Of a DNA stretch of 64,000 nucleotides, positions 16,664 through 24,938 are shown in pieces. The position numbers and the translations under genes were made by a program. Every line of letters starts with the position of its first letter. Position 1 is the first letter of the stretch. This DNA is from QZKY01 sp963666295 (GTDB lineage Bacteria; Pseudomonadota; Gammaproteobacteria; Burkholderiales; Burkholderiaceae_D), in assembly GCA_963666295.1 (NCBI GenBank), contig OY762707.1:1612001-1676000 (forward strand). Reading direction: 5' to 3'. The notes below the pieces were generated by a model. That model saw only the letters and a list, made by a program, of their open reading frames with translations. It did not search any database and had not been told where the DNA came from.

Positions 16664-18193
16664 ATGATTATGCAAGTAGCCCATTCGGCGGTTCAATCTC
16701 AGCCGCACGCCGCCAGTTCCAATTCAACGGTAGGCGTGGTTGATATCGGATCCAATTCGATTCGGCTGGTCGTGTATGCGGGTAAAACACGCGTTCCCTT
16801 GCAACTGTTTAATGAAAAGGCCGTTTGCGCACTTGCTGAAGGACTGCAGAATACAGGGCGGCTGAAACCGGAGCGTGTCGATCAGGCGCTGGCTGCGATT
16901 GGGCGTTTCGTACGCCTGGCGCATGCGATGAATGTCTCTCGTCTTTTTTTGCTGGCTACGGCGGCGGTGCGTGATGCCGAAGACGGACCGGAATTTATAA
17001 AGCGCTTGCAAGATATCTATGGTGTCAGCGTGGATGTGCTCAGCGGAAATGACGAAGCGCGCTACGCGGCGCTCGGGGTGATGAGTTGCACACCGGATGC
17101 CTCCGGCATGGTGGCTGATCTGGGTGGCGGCAGTCTGGAGCTGGTGGATTTAAGCAAGGCGAAGCTGTCGGAAGCCTGTGTCACGGCGTCTTTGCCGTTG
17201 GGCGTGTTGCGATTGGCCGACCTGCCGAAGAAGCCAGCCAGAGCGTTGGGGCAGCATATTGACGCGCATTTTGAGACGGTGCCTTGGCTAGGTAAAACAA
17301 AAACAGAGAATCTGTATGTGGTCGGCGGTGCTTTACGTGCGGTTGCCCGGGTCATCATGCTCATGACCAATCACCCGCTGAAAATCATCGACAAATTCAG
17401 TCTGTCGCTGGAAGAAGCGCAGACCATTATGCCGCGCATCGCCAAAATGGATAGCAGCGGGCTGGAAAAGAACTTTGATATATCCGGGCGGCGCATTGAT
17501 TACCTGCCTTATGCTGTCCGATTGCTCAGTGCCCTGCTGGAAAAAGTGAAGCCGGAACGGCTGGTGTTTTCAATTCACGGTGTACGCGAGGGTTACTACT
17601 TCAATCAATTGCCGGCGCGCATTCGATTGCGTGATCCGCTGGAAGACATGTTTGAGTCCGTTGTTACCAAAGGCCACCGTTTCGGGCAGCATCCGGCGGC
17701 ATTGATGGAGTGGTTGTATCCACTCTTCGATGATGAAACGCCAAGGGAGCGACACTTGCGCTATGCAGCTTGTACGCTGGGCGACCTCTACTGGAACGAG
17801 CACCCGGATTTTCGCGGGCAACAAGCCTTTTTCAAAACGCTCAGCATGCCGTTGGTTGGCTTTGACCATCAGGATCGGGCGGCAATGGCGCTTTCCGTTC
17901 TTTATCGCTACCAGAGCAACGACAGCTTGCCTGCGATACAGGAAGTGATGACAATGTTGTCGCGCAAGGATCAGCTGCGAGTGAGAACGCTTGGTTATGC
18001 GCTCCGTTTGGCACACACCATTAGTGGCGGGGCACCAGGTATTCTGACCAAATCTTCACTGAGGCGAACCAAAAATCGCCTGACTCTCTCCATTCCTAGA
18101 GGCGATCCTGCCTACATGCTGATTGCCTTTGAGAGGTCGCTGGATCGGCTGGCGCGCCATCTTTCTGTGGAGCCATTCGTTGAGCGCACCTAA
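16664..18193 (+). CDS. ppx: Exopolyphosphatase (Ppx/GppA family)
   Basis: This 509-residue protein has the ASKHA-fold phosphate loops 'VVDIGSNSIRLVVYAG' and 'MVADLGGGSLELVDL', a middle 'YVVGGALRAVARV' and a C-terminal HD-like helical domain. It releases orthophosphate from the ends of polyphosphate, or pppGpp if GppA-like. It starts 3 bases after ppk1, so polyphosphate synthesis and breakdown are co-transcribed. The first residues (MIMQVAHSAVQSQPHAASSN) are variable; an internal start is possible. Confidence 0.94.
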   Translation: MIMQVAHSAVQSQPHAASSNSTVGVVDIGSNSIRLVVYAGKTRVPLQLFNEKAVCALAEGLQNTGRLKPERVDQALAAIGRFVRLAHAMNVSRLFLLATAAVRDAEDGPEFIKRLQDIYGVSVDVLSGNDEARYAALGVMSCTPDASGMVADLGGGSLELVDLSKAKLSEACVTASLPLGVLRLADLPKKPARALGQHIDAHFETVPWLGKTKTENLYVVGGALRAVARVIMLMTNHPLKIIDKFSLSLEEAQTIMPRIAKMDSSGLEKNFDISGRRIDYLPYAVRLLSALLEKVKPERLVFSIHGVREGYYFNQLPARIRLRDPLEDMFESVVTKGHRFGQHPAALMEWLYPLFDDETPRERHLRYAACTLGDLYWNEHPDFRGQQAFFKTLSMPLVGFDHQDRAAMALSVLYRYQSNDSLPAIQEVMTMLSRKDQLRVRTLGYALRLAHTISGGAPGILTKSSLRRTKNRLTLSIPRGDPAYMLIAFERSLDRLARHLSVEPFVERT

Positions 18194-18310
18194 CCGGCCT
18201 TCAAGCCAGAAGCCGTACTGTTTCGCAAGCGGGGTGCGGCAAGATCATTGCGCTACTCACCCCGATGAAAGCGTGATTTCACTGTCACGACTGTGTTACG
18301 GCCAGAAATG

Positions 18311-18347
18311 ACAAAGACCTAGCCTTGTGAGCTAAGTCTTTGTTTTT
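18311..18347 (+). terminator. Rho-independent terminator after ppx
   Basis: ACAAAGACCTAGC (18311-18323) pairs with GCTAAGTCTTTGT (18331-18343) with one mismatch, with a 7-nt loop, followed by TTTT. It ends directly at the left island repeat. Before the island arrived it probably also served the tRNA gene from the other side. Confidence 0.8.
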
Positions 18348-18395
18348 ATTGGTGGGCCCAGTAGGACTCGAACCTACGACCAAAGGATTATGAGT
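18344..18395. repeat. Left island boundary: displaced 3' half of a tRNA gene (attL-like)
   Basis: These 52 bases are identical to 39500-39551, the 3' half (anticodon stem to CCA plus six flanking bases) of the intact CAU tRNA next to rpoD. Identity stops abruptly at both edges: 18343 is t against a, and 18396 is a against c. This is the usual footprint of tyrosine-integrase insertion at a tRNA 3' end. Confidence 0.88.
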
Positions 18396-18471
18396 ATCAT
18401 TTTTAGGTCGCCAGTATCCGTCATTACTCGTCAAATCAACAGGTTAGTTGTCAGTGTATGCCATTGTTTGT

Positions 18472-19011
18472 CTATGTGGTTGGAAGCTCGTTGGAATCGT
18501 GAGCTTCTTTACTTTGGTCGTCCTCACTTTTGCCTGCAGAGTGTGCCCAGAAAGTGATTGCCAGAGCAAACGTCATTAGGGCTAGCATGAAGACAAAAAA
18601 GCCAACACTTCCTTCTCCAGGGTCACCTTCCTCCGGATATATTCTTTTGCAGACATTAGTTTCTTCGTTGCAGAGTGCTTTATCGCCATTGGCTCTACCC
18701 TCTATGCGGACTCGATGCCCTGATAAGCCTTGCATGACGCCGACCACCAGAAAGGTTCCCCTCGCTGTAGTAATAGCGGATGTAGGTGTGCCAAACGAAG
18801 GATTCTGATAAGAGGCGCTAATGATTTTTCCGGCATGCTCTGCACCGACAACCTTTTCATATTGATGTTTGTTCCACAACCCTTTGGCGATCATACCAAT
18901 ACACCCCAAATAAACTCCCACTACCAGAATAATAAAAATCACCACAGCAATGGTTCCGCCCTTGGTGTTTTGTTCGCGTTCTGCGTCGCTCGTTTTAGTA
19001 AGTTTGGACAT
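18472..19011 (-). CDS. Hypothetical membrane protein with two transmembrane helices
   Basis: I do not recognise this protein. From the ATG at 19011 (preceded by GGAAAAG) it is 179 residues; an in-frame ATG at 19038 adds nine. One hydrophobic helix lies near the N-terminus ('GTIAVVIFIILVVGVYLGCI') and another near residues 138-158 ('VGFFVFMLALMTFALAITFW'). Between them is a soluble, probably extracytoplasmic, domain of about 90 residues with two cysteines (CNEETNVC). The tail is acidic and polar. The layout resembles DUF3592-like membrane proteins, but this is not a firm match. It is the first gene inside the left island boundary. Confidence 0.6.
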   Translation of the reverse strand: MSKLTKTSDAEREQNTKGGTIAVVIFIILVVGVYLGCIGMIAKGLWNKHQYEKVVGAEHAGKIISASYQNPSFGTPTSAITTARGTFLVVGVMQGLSGHRVRIEGRANGDKALCNEETNVCKRIYPEEGDPGEGSVGFFVFMLALMTFALAITFWAHSAGKSEDDQSKEAHDSNELPTT

Positions 19012-19038
19012 AATCTTTTCCAAGATGGCGTCAATCAT

Positions 19039-20441
19039 TGGTTCAACGTGACTCCGGTCGGTAAAGAAGAGTCTGGATAAAACATTCGCAATATCTGACA
19101 GACACTATTCATAAACTAATGCGAATATTTTATGCGCAGCACGATCTGCTAAATAATTTATTTGTAGAGCTTTTGTCCCCAAAAAAGCATTAGCCCAAAT
19201 TTCTACTAAACACCTTTCACCGGCCCGAGACTCCAAAGCAGCTCGGCTACTCACAACTCACTTCATCACACCCTGACTACCCTTTTGGCAGCGGCTGCCG
19301 GTCACCGCGCCAGCTCTACGTTTCTGCTTCCCTAAAACATATATAAAACAGCCACTCCGTTGAAACAAACCCAAAAAACGACACCGCAAGCCGATAGGAA
19401 GTCAGTTTTTGAGATATAAAATTCAAATTCAAAACCAACCTCAATAGCCAACATCATCACAAGAAATGGACTCACTAAAAACCACCGATCAAGAGAAAAG
19501 CCAAAAAGACGATTCTGCTATCCAGAATGAAATCTCCTTTGCAGAAATATGAAAGCATAGAATCACTTATACACAACGCACGCACCACACACCCATGAAA
19601 TGACCGGCAAGGGCGCAAATCGGCGCTGTGCCGCGATTTTAAGCCCACACCCACCCCATTCTCTACCTAACACCTAAAAGCGCCTTAAGTGGCCGCATTT
19701 CCTGATTTTTTGGTTTCTAAGTCGTTGATGCGTAACCATTTATGCACTTACGCGCGATTCCATGCCATCCCTGCTACTGCATAACCATTTATGCACTAAG
19801 CTGAAGTGCCTATTAGCCGTCCTGCATAACCATTTATGCACTACGTTTCCGGCAAAATCTACCCGTCACGACGGTATTTTCCAAACCCCATGACATTACC
19901 GTGCAAAAGAGAAAATGAGGCGCAGACAACACAAGCGAATGACCAGCTCGGCACCGGCAAAGGCGATAGAGGAATCCTTGCAGGCTGCAGGGAAAACCCT
20001 ACACGACGCACCGGCCGCCGCACCGCACTTCTGAACCAGGCAAACGACACACAAGTCACTGCAACTCTCATTGCGCAGCCGACACAACAGCCAGAGACGA
20101 ATCATCCCAAGCCAGAAAACCAACACGCATGAAGTCCAGTATGCCGAAGCAACAACAAGCCAGAAGCCCTGTCATGACTAGGGAAGAAGAAGCCAGATCG
20201 ACACACAGGCCAGAGGACAGCGCACGATCTGCCACGGCTACAAGCAACTCAGTCATAGGCCAGGGGAACAATCAACAGCCACGCACAGTCCAGAGGGCTT
20301 ACATGCTTGGGGGAAATAAGAAGGCTTTATCCGGTGGGCATGGGAACTAATACGCCAGACTTTTTGCACGGTGGGGTATAGAGCCGAGAAGGCCAGAAGG
20401 CATAGCAACTAGGCGGCTTGGGGGCTTGGAGCGCATCTAAG
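19039..20441. other. 1.4-kb stretch without a convincing gene
   Basis: No reading frame here looks like a normal protein. Two overlapping plus-strand frames (19836-20132 and 20129-20350) are joined by ATGA. They encode only polar, Gln/Thr/Arg-rich low-complexity sequence, lack clear ribosome-binding sites, and the first begins inside a repeat. The left part (19081-19720) is AT-rich with no structure I can name. The section from 19729 to 19844 carries the three dyad repeats listed separately. The position beside the repeat array suggests decayed plasmid backbone. Confidence 0.5.
19729..19844. repeat. Three iteron-like dyad repeats
   Basis: Copies lie at 19729-19750, 19778-19799 and 19823-19844. 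The 18-bp core is TGCATAA-CCAT-TTATGCA, a 7-4-7 perfect inverted repeat in copies 2 and 3; copy 1 has TGCGTAA in the left arm. Each is followed by CACT(A/T). Start-to-start spacing is 49 and 45 bp. They may be iterons or operator sites of a plasmid control protein. Confidence 0.75.
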
Positions 20442-20708
20442 CTATTCAGTGGATGCTCGGAATCTGGCGGTGACAGCAGATTGCTGCGCCGCCGCCGCCT
20501 TGTCAGCAAGTTTTTTCCCCTGCGCACGGCGCAATGTAGTGATAGGTTGGCGCACGATCTGAAGGATTTTTTTTGCGGATTCTGGCGTTATCTGTTCGCC
20601 TTTAAAAGAGGTGCTGGCAGCTTGTGCGGGATCTCGCCGTTTTTTAAAGCGAGGCATGGCCGACTTCTCAAAAGTAGCACTGGAATTGTTTCTAGATCGT
20701 TTCTTCAT
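20442..20708 (-). CDS. Hypothetical small basic protein
   Basis: This 88-residue, Lys/Arg/Ala-rich protein has no recognised domain. The segment 'ITPESAKKILQIVRQPITTL' followed by an Ala/Gln-rich helix could form a coiled coil. The composition looks more protein-like than the opposite-strand frame. No good ribosome-binding site is visible before the ATG at 20708. It lies between the dyad repeats and the G-rich array and may be a remnant plasmid gene. Confidence that it is expressed is low. Confidence 0.35.
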   Translation of the reverse strand: MKKRSRNNSSATFEKSAMPRFKKRRDPAQAASTSFKGEQITPESAKKILQIVRQPITTLRRAQGKKLADKAAAAQQSAVTARFRASTE

Positions 20709-20784
20709 TCGAGCAGTATAACCACCTGGTCGTTAGGATGCCACGGACGAACAGCAGCGCAGAGAGAAGGTGAAAAAACGCGAT

Positions 20785-21240
20785 AAAGGGGGGTCTGGTT
20801 TCTCAATATATTTAAGGTGATTCGTGGGGGTCTGGTTTCGCACTATTTAAGGTGATTCGTGGGGGTCTGCTTTCGCAATATATTTAAGGTGACTTTGGGG
20901 GGTCTGCTTTCGCACATGGAAGCGATAGAGGGGGGGCTTATTTACGCAATATATTTAAGGTGATCTGAGGGGGTCTTATTTACGCACGCAAACACGCAAC
21001 TTTGGGGGGTCTGCTTTCGCAATATATTTAAGGTGACTTTGGGGGGTCTGCTTTCGCACGTGGAAGCGATAGAGGGGGGGCTTATTTACGCAATATATTT
21101 AAGGTGATCTGAGGGGGTCTTATTTACGCACGCAAACACGCAACTTTGGGGGGTCTGGTTTCGCAATATATTTAAGGTGACTTTGGGGGGTCTGGTTTCG
21201 CAATATATTTAAGGTGATTTGCAGGGGGCTGATTTACGCA
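20785..21240. repeat. Array of 13 G-rich direct repeat units
   Basis: Thirteen units share the core GGGGGTCTG(C/G)TTTCGCA, or the variant GGGG(T)CTTATTTACGCA. Most are followed by ATATATTTAAGGTGA; others are followed by TGGAAGCGATAGAG or CGCAAACACGCAAC. Units are about 31-38 bp long, all in one orientation. Units 3-6 are repeated as units 7-10, giving a 144-bp tandem duplication (about 20862-21005 and 21006-21149) with a single visible difference. The look is that of a plasmid replication or copy-control region. It is not a CRISPR array: units abut and spacer-like parts are themselves repeated. Confidence 0.85.
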
Positions 21241-21275
21241 CATCCGCGCCACTTTTAGAAACGGCTTTTTTAGGT

Positions 21276-21300
21276 TTCCTAATCAGAATCAGATTAGGAA
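21276..21300. promoter_or_regulatory. Perfect 9-bp inverted repeat
   Basis: TTCCTAATC (21276-21284) and GATTAGGAA (21292-21300) form a perfect dyad with a 7-bp centre. It lies between the G-rich array and the serine recombinase and could be an operator or a recombination site. Confidence 0.5.
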
Positions 21301-21532
21301 TAGGAGGACAGGCGTCTAAGACGACACCAATTGCAGCGGCGTGCATGCCTTTTTGAACCAAGCCTTCTGATGAAAGAATTCATTGCTCTGGCACGGCGCA
21401 GGTTATCCTGCTCATTATTGTGCAACAAACGGTGGTTTTCTGAACATATTCTATTTGCGTTCAAAATGGCTATCTGAAGCCCAATCAGACTGTTAAAATA
21501 CCCGTCAACATTTCAACGTCCGGAAAGGGTTC

Positions 21533-22156
21533 ATGAATCAACGGATCGGGTATGCCCGAGTATCGACAGAAGACCAAAACCTAGATTTGCAGCGAGATGC
21601 ATTGCACCTCGCAGGGGTTCAGTCCATCTACGAAGAAATGGCGAGCGGCAAGTCTGCGGAGCGTCCAGAGTTAGAACATTGCTTGAAAGCGTTGCGTACA
21701 GGTGACGTTCTCGTGGTATGGCGGCTAGATCGACTAGGGCGTAGCTTGCCTGACCTCGTGCGTATCGTTTCCGAGTTGGAAAACAAGGGAATTGGCTTCG
21801 AGAGCGTTACCGAGAAGATCGAAACTACTAGTGCTGCTGGGAAGTTGGTGTTCCATGTGTTTGCGGCGTTGGCGGAGTTCGAGCGCAACCTGATTCGGGA
21901 GCGTACGCGTGCAGGTTTGGCTGCGGCTCGCGCAAGGGGTCGATCCGGTGGGCGTAAGCCAAAGCTGGATGCAAGACAGGTTAGGGAGATCAGGCGTCTG
22001 ATGTCTGACCCAACCATACCGGTCAGCCAGATTGCAGAGCGCTACAAAGTTTCACGAACAACCATTTACAAGGTGGCGCCTCGTAGTGCAGAGCCAGTAG
22101 CAAAGCATCAATTGGGCGCTAGCGTTGGGGAATCATATAGGCAGCGTGGCTCATGA
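21533..22156 (+). CDS. Serine recombinase (resolvase/DNA invertase family)
   Basis: This 207-residue protein starts 'MNQRIGYARVSTEDQNLDLQ' with catalytic Ser11. It has the resolvase core ('VWRLDRLGRSLPDLV', 'FHVFAALAEFERNLIRERT') and a C-terminal helix-turn-helix ('VSQIAERYKVSRTTIYK'). It belongs to the small Pin/Tn3-resolvase class. GGAAAGGG precedes the ATG. Its stop codon overlaps the methyltransferase start (ATGA at 22153-22156), so the two are translationally coupled, which is unusual for a resolvase. It may resolve dimers of the former plasmid, or invert or excise part of the island. No paired crossover sites were identified. Confidence 0.9.
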   Translation: MNQRIGYARVSTEDQNLDLQRDALHLAGVQSIYEEMASGKSAERPELEHCLKALRTGDVLVVWRLDRLGRSLPDLVRIVSELENKGIGFESVTEKIETTSAAGKLVFHVFAALAEFERNLIRERTRAGLAAARARGRSGGRKPKLDARQVREIRRLMSDPTIPVSQIAERYKVSRTTIYKVAPRSAEPVAKHQLGASVGESYRQRGS

Positions 22157-24924
22157 ACGCGGTAGAAATCGAAGAAGCTATATCTGACTTGGCGCTTCAG
22201 CCCTTTGATGCAACAGAGTTTCCGTTTGCGTTTTTGGCTGCTTTTGGCAACAAGGACACAGCCCTTAAACGCCTGCGCACAGGCAACAACAACGCCTCAG
22301 ATGTGCCCGGTGGTATTCTCCAGCGCAACAACATTCATATCGCTGTGTGTGAAGCCGGCAAAGTAGGTGAAACCCTCAAAACTTTGCATGCCAGTGCTGC
22401 TACTGCCAAAGCTAGGGCCAAGTTCATTCTCGCTACTGATGGTGAAACCATAGAAGCAGAGGATATGGCCAGTGGCGAAACCATTGCCTGTGCTTATGAG
22501 AACTTTCCCGATCACTTTGGCTTTTTTCTGCAGCTAGCCGGTATCTCTACCGTCAAGGAGATCAAAGACAACCCTATCGATGTTCGCGCTACAGGACGGC
22601 TAAACAAGCTGTACGTCGAGTTGCTAAGTGCAAACCCAGAGTGGGCTTCAGAGGCACGCCGTCATGACATGAATCATTTCATGGCACGGTTGGTATTTTG
22701 CTTCTTTGCAGAAGACACCGACATCTTCAGAGGTGCTGGCTTGTTCACACGAAGTGTTGAGCAGATGAGTGAGCGCGATGGCTCTAACACTCATGAAGTG
22801 CTAGAAAGTATCTTTCGAGCTATGAACGTCAAGATGGCAGAGCGCGCCAATGCCAAACCTCGTTTGCCGGGTTGGGCTAATGAATTTCCCTACGTAAACG
22901 GTGGCTTATTCTCTGGCGGCACAGAGGTGCCGCGCTTCACAAGCATGGCACGCACCTTTTTGATTCATGCAGGCAATCTGGATTGGCAGCAAATTAACCC
23001 GGACATCTTCGGCAGCATGATTCAGGCCGTGACTGATGATGAAGAGCGCGGCGCATTGGGCATGCACTACACTAGCGTCCCCAATATCCTCAAGGTATTG
23101 AATCCCTTGTTTCTGGATGATTTGCGCGCTCAATTAGCAGATGCCGGCGACAATGGTCGCAAGCTACTGAACTTGCGCAAGCGCATGGCGCGCATTCGTG
23201 TGTTCGACCCGGCGTGCGGTTCTGGAAATTTTCTGGTTATTGCTTACAAGCAGATGCGTGAGATTGAGGCAGAAATCAACAGACGACGAGGAGAGCCACA
23301 CTTGGGTAGTGAGATTCCGTTAACCAATTTTAGAGGCATCGAGCTGCGCTATTTTCCGGCAGAGATTGCGCGTTTGGCACTAATCATTGCGGAATACCAG
23401 TGCGATGTTTTATATCGCGGACAAAAGGATGCGCTGGATGATTTTCTGCCGCTAGATGCGCAGAACTGGATTACCTGTGGCAATGCACTGCGCTTGGACT
23501 GGTTGAGTATTTGCCCTCCAACAGGCACAGGTGTAAAAGTGGTGGCCAACGATTTGTTTGAAACACCTCTAGATCAGACGGAAATCGACTTTGAAAATGA
23601 AGGCGGCGAAACATATATTTGCGGGAATCCGCCGTATCTTGGCAACAAGCTTCAAAGCAACCAGCAAAAATCGGATCTCGAGTCCGTATTTTTAGGACGA
23701 ACAGCAAAGTGGAAATCTCTAGACTATGTGGCAGGTTGGTTTATGAAGGCTGCAGACTATGGCGCTCGCACGAATGCAGCTTCAGCCTTTGTATCAACAA
23801 ATTCCATATGCCAAGGGCAGCAGGTGCCAATTCTATGGCCCATTATTTTTGAAAAAAATCATGAGATATCTTTCGCTCATTCATCATTTAAGTGGTCTAA
23901 CCTAGCAAGCCACAATGCCGGCGTCATTGTTGCAATTGTTGGGATCTCAAATAACCGACGTGGCTCAAAAAGGCTTTTCTCTATTGGGGAGCAGGAAGAA
24001 TATGCCGTCAGAGATGTTGGCCACATTAATGCGTACCTAACGCCTGCAGAAAACGTGATTGTTGAGGCTGAATCATCTCCGATTAATGGACTTCACCCTA
24101 TGCTGTTTGGAAACATGCCACGTGATGGCGGCAGCTTGCTAATGACTAATGATGAGCGTCTGGCGCTCATCGCCGAAGATAAAAGGGTGGAGAAATATCT
24201 TAAAGATTTTGTGGGATCTGAGGATGCTATTCATGGCGGCAAACGTGTATGTGTCTGGGTTGGTGAGAATGAATACAAAACCGCATCTGAAATTAACTCT
24301 TTAAGTATGCGGTTTAAAGAGGTTGCTCAAAAGAGAAGCGAAATGAAGGCTGCGTCAACCCAGTCTTTTGCTAAAAAGCCGTATAGGTTCGTCCAAATAC
24401 AGGGGGTTGCCAAGTCTCATTTATTTCTTGTACCTCGCCACTCTTCGGAGTCAAGGCCATATCTGCCCATCGCAATTTTCGATAACTCAACAATCGTTGC
24501 TGACAGTGCATTTGCCATTTACGATGCGCCGCCTTGGAATTTTGCTGTGTTCAGTTCTCGTTTACACCTTGTGTGGGTAGCGACAGTTTGTGGAAAAATC
24601 AAGACCGACTTCCGGTACTCTAATACGATTGGTTGGAACACCTTCCCCGTGCCATTTCTAACCGAACAGAATAAAGCTGACTTGACCCGTTGCGCTGAAG
24701 AAATCTTATTGGCACGCGAGGTACATTTCCCCAAGACCATTGCCGATCTCTACGATTCTGAGTCAATGCCTGAGAACTTACGCAAAGCACACGAGCGCAA
24801 TGACGAAGTTATTGAGCGTATTTATATAGGACGCAAATTCCGCAATGACACAGAGCGTCTTGAGAAGCTGTTCGCCATATATGCAGGCAGGCAAAAAGCT
24901 TCTGTTAGTGAAACAGCTTTCTGA
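22153..24924 (+). CDS. MmeI-like class I SAM-dependent DNA methyltransferase
   Basis: This 923-residue protein has the multi-domain layout of MmeI/type IIL enzymes. It has an N-terminal domain (1-170), a helical spacer, a gamma-type N6-adenine methyltransferase core with motif I 'FDPACGSGNFLVIAY' (from residue 351) and motif IV 'CGNPPYLG' (N492), then a target-recognition region (about 620-830) and a C-terminal helical part. The N-terminal domain does not show a clear PD-(D/E)XK triad; 'NIHIAVCEAG' occupies the expected strand but lacks the usual ExK. It may therefore methylate only and depend on the two separate nucleases downstream. It is the first large gene of a four-gene cluster and is coupled to the recombinase. 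Confidence 0.88.
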   Translation: MNAVEIEEAISDLALQPFDATEFPFAFLAAFGNKDTALKRLRTGNNNASDVPGGILQRNNIHIAVCEAGKVGETLKTLHASAATAKARAKFILATDGETIEAEDMASGETIACAYENFPDHFGFFLQLAGISTVKEIKDNPIDVRATGRLNKLYVELLSANPEWASEARRHDMNHFMARLVFCFFAEDTDIFRGAGLFTRSVEQMSERDGSNTHEVLESIFRAMNVKMAERANAKPRLPGWANEFPYVNGGLFSGGTEVPRFTSMARTFLIHAGNLDWQQINPDIFGSMIQAVTDDEERGALGMHYTSVPNILKVLNPLFLDDLRAQLADAGDNGRKLLNLRKRMARIRVFDPACGSGNFLVIAYKQMREIEAEINRRRGEPHLGSEIPLTNFRGIELRYFPAEIARLALIIAEYQCDVLYRGQKDALDDFLPLDAQNWITCGNALRLDWLSICPPTGTGVKVVANDLFETPLDQTEIDFENEGGETYICGNPPYLGNKLQSNQQKSDLESVFLGRTAKWKSLDYVAGWFMKAADYGARTNAASAFVSTNSICQGQQVPILWPIIFEKNHEISFAHSSFKWSNLASHNAGVIVAIVGISNNRRGSKRLFSIGEQEEYAVRDVGHINAYLTPAENVIVEAESSPINGLHPMLFGNMPRDGGSLLMTNDERLALIAEDKRVEKYLKDFVGSEDAIHGGKRVCVWVGENEYKTASEINSLSMRFKEVAQKRSEMKAASTQSFAKKPYRFVQIQGVAKSHLFLVPRHSSESRPYLPIAIFDNSTIVADSAFAIYDAPPWNFAVFSSRLHLVWVATVCGKIKTDFRYSNTIGWNTFPVPFLTEQNKADLTRCAEEILLAREVHFPKTIADLYDSESMPENLRKAHERNDEVIERIYIGRKFRNDTERLEKLFAIYAGRQKASVSETAF

Positions 24925-24938
24925 TAAATGAAGAGCAT

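Noticed and set aside
19466..19552. 28-residue frame starting MDSLKTTDQEKS
   Set aside because: Very short, weak ribosome-binding site, no context supporting expression.
19836..20350. Two overlapping plus-strand frames (98 and 73 residues) joined by ATGA
   Set aside because: Low-complexity Gln/Thr/Arg-rich products, no ribosome-binding sites, and the first starts inside a dyad repeat. Kept as possible decayed backbone only.
20418..20786. 122-residue plus-strand frame opposite the small basic protein
   Set aside because: Cys/Ser/Arg-rich composition typical of antisense translation. The opposite strand looks more protein-like.
20785..21240. Possible CRISPR array
   Set aside because: Units abut, the segments between cores are themselves repeated and of few types, and no cas genes are near.
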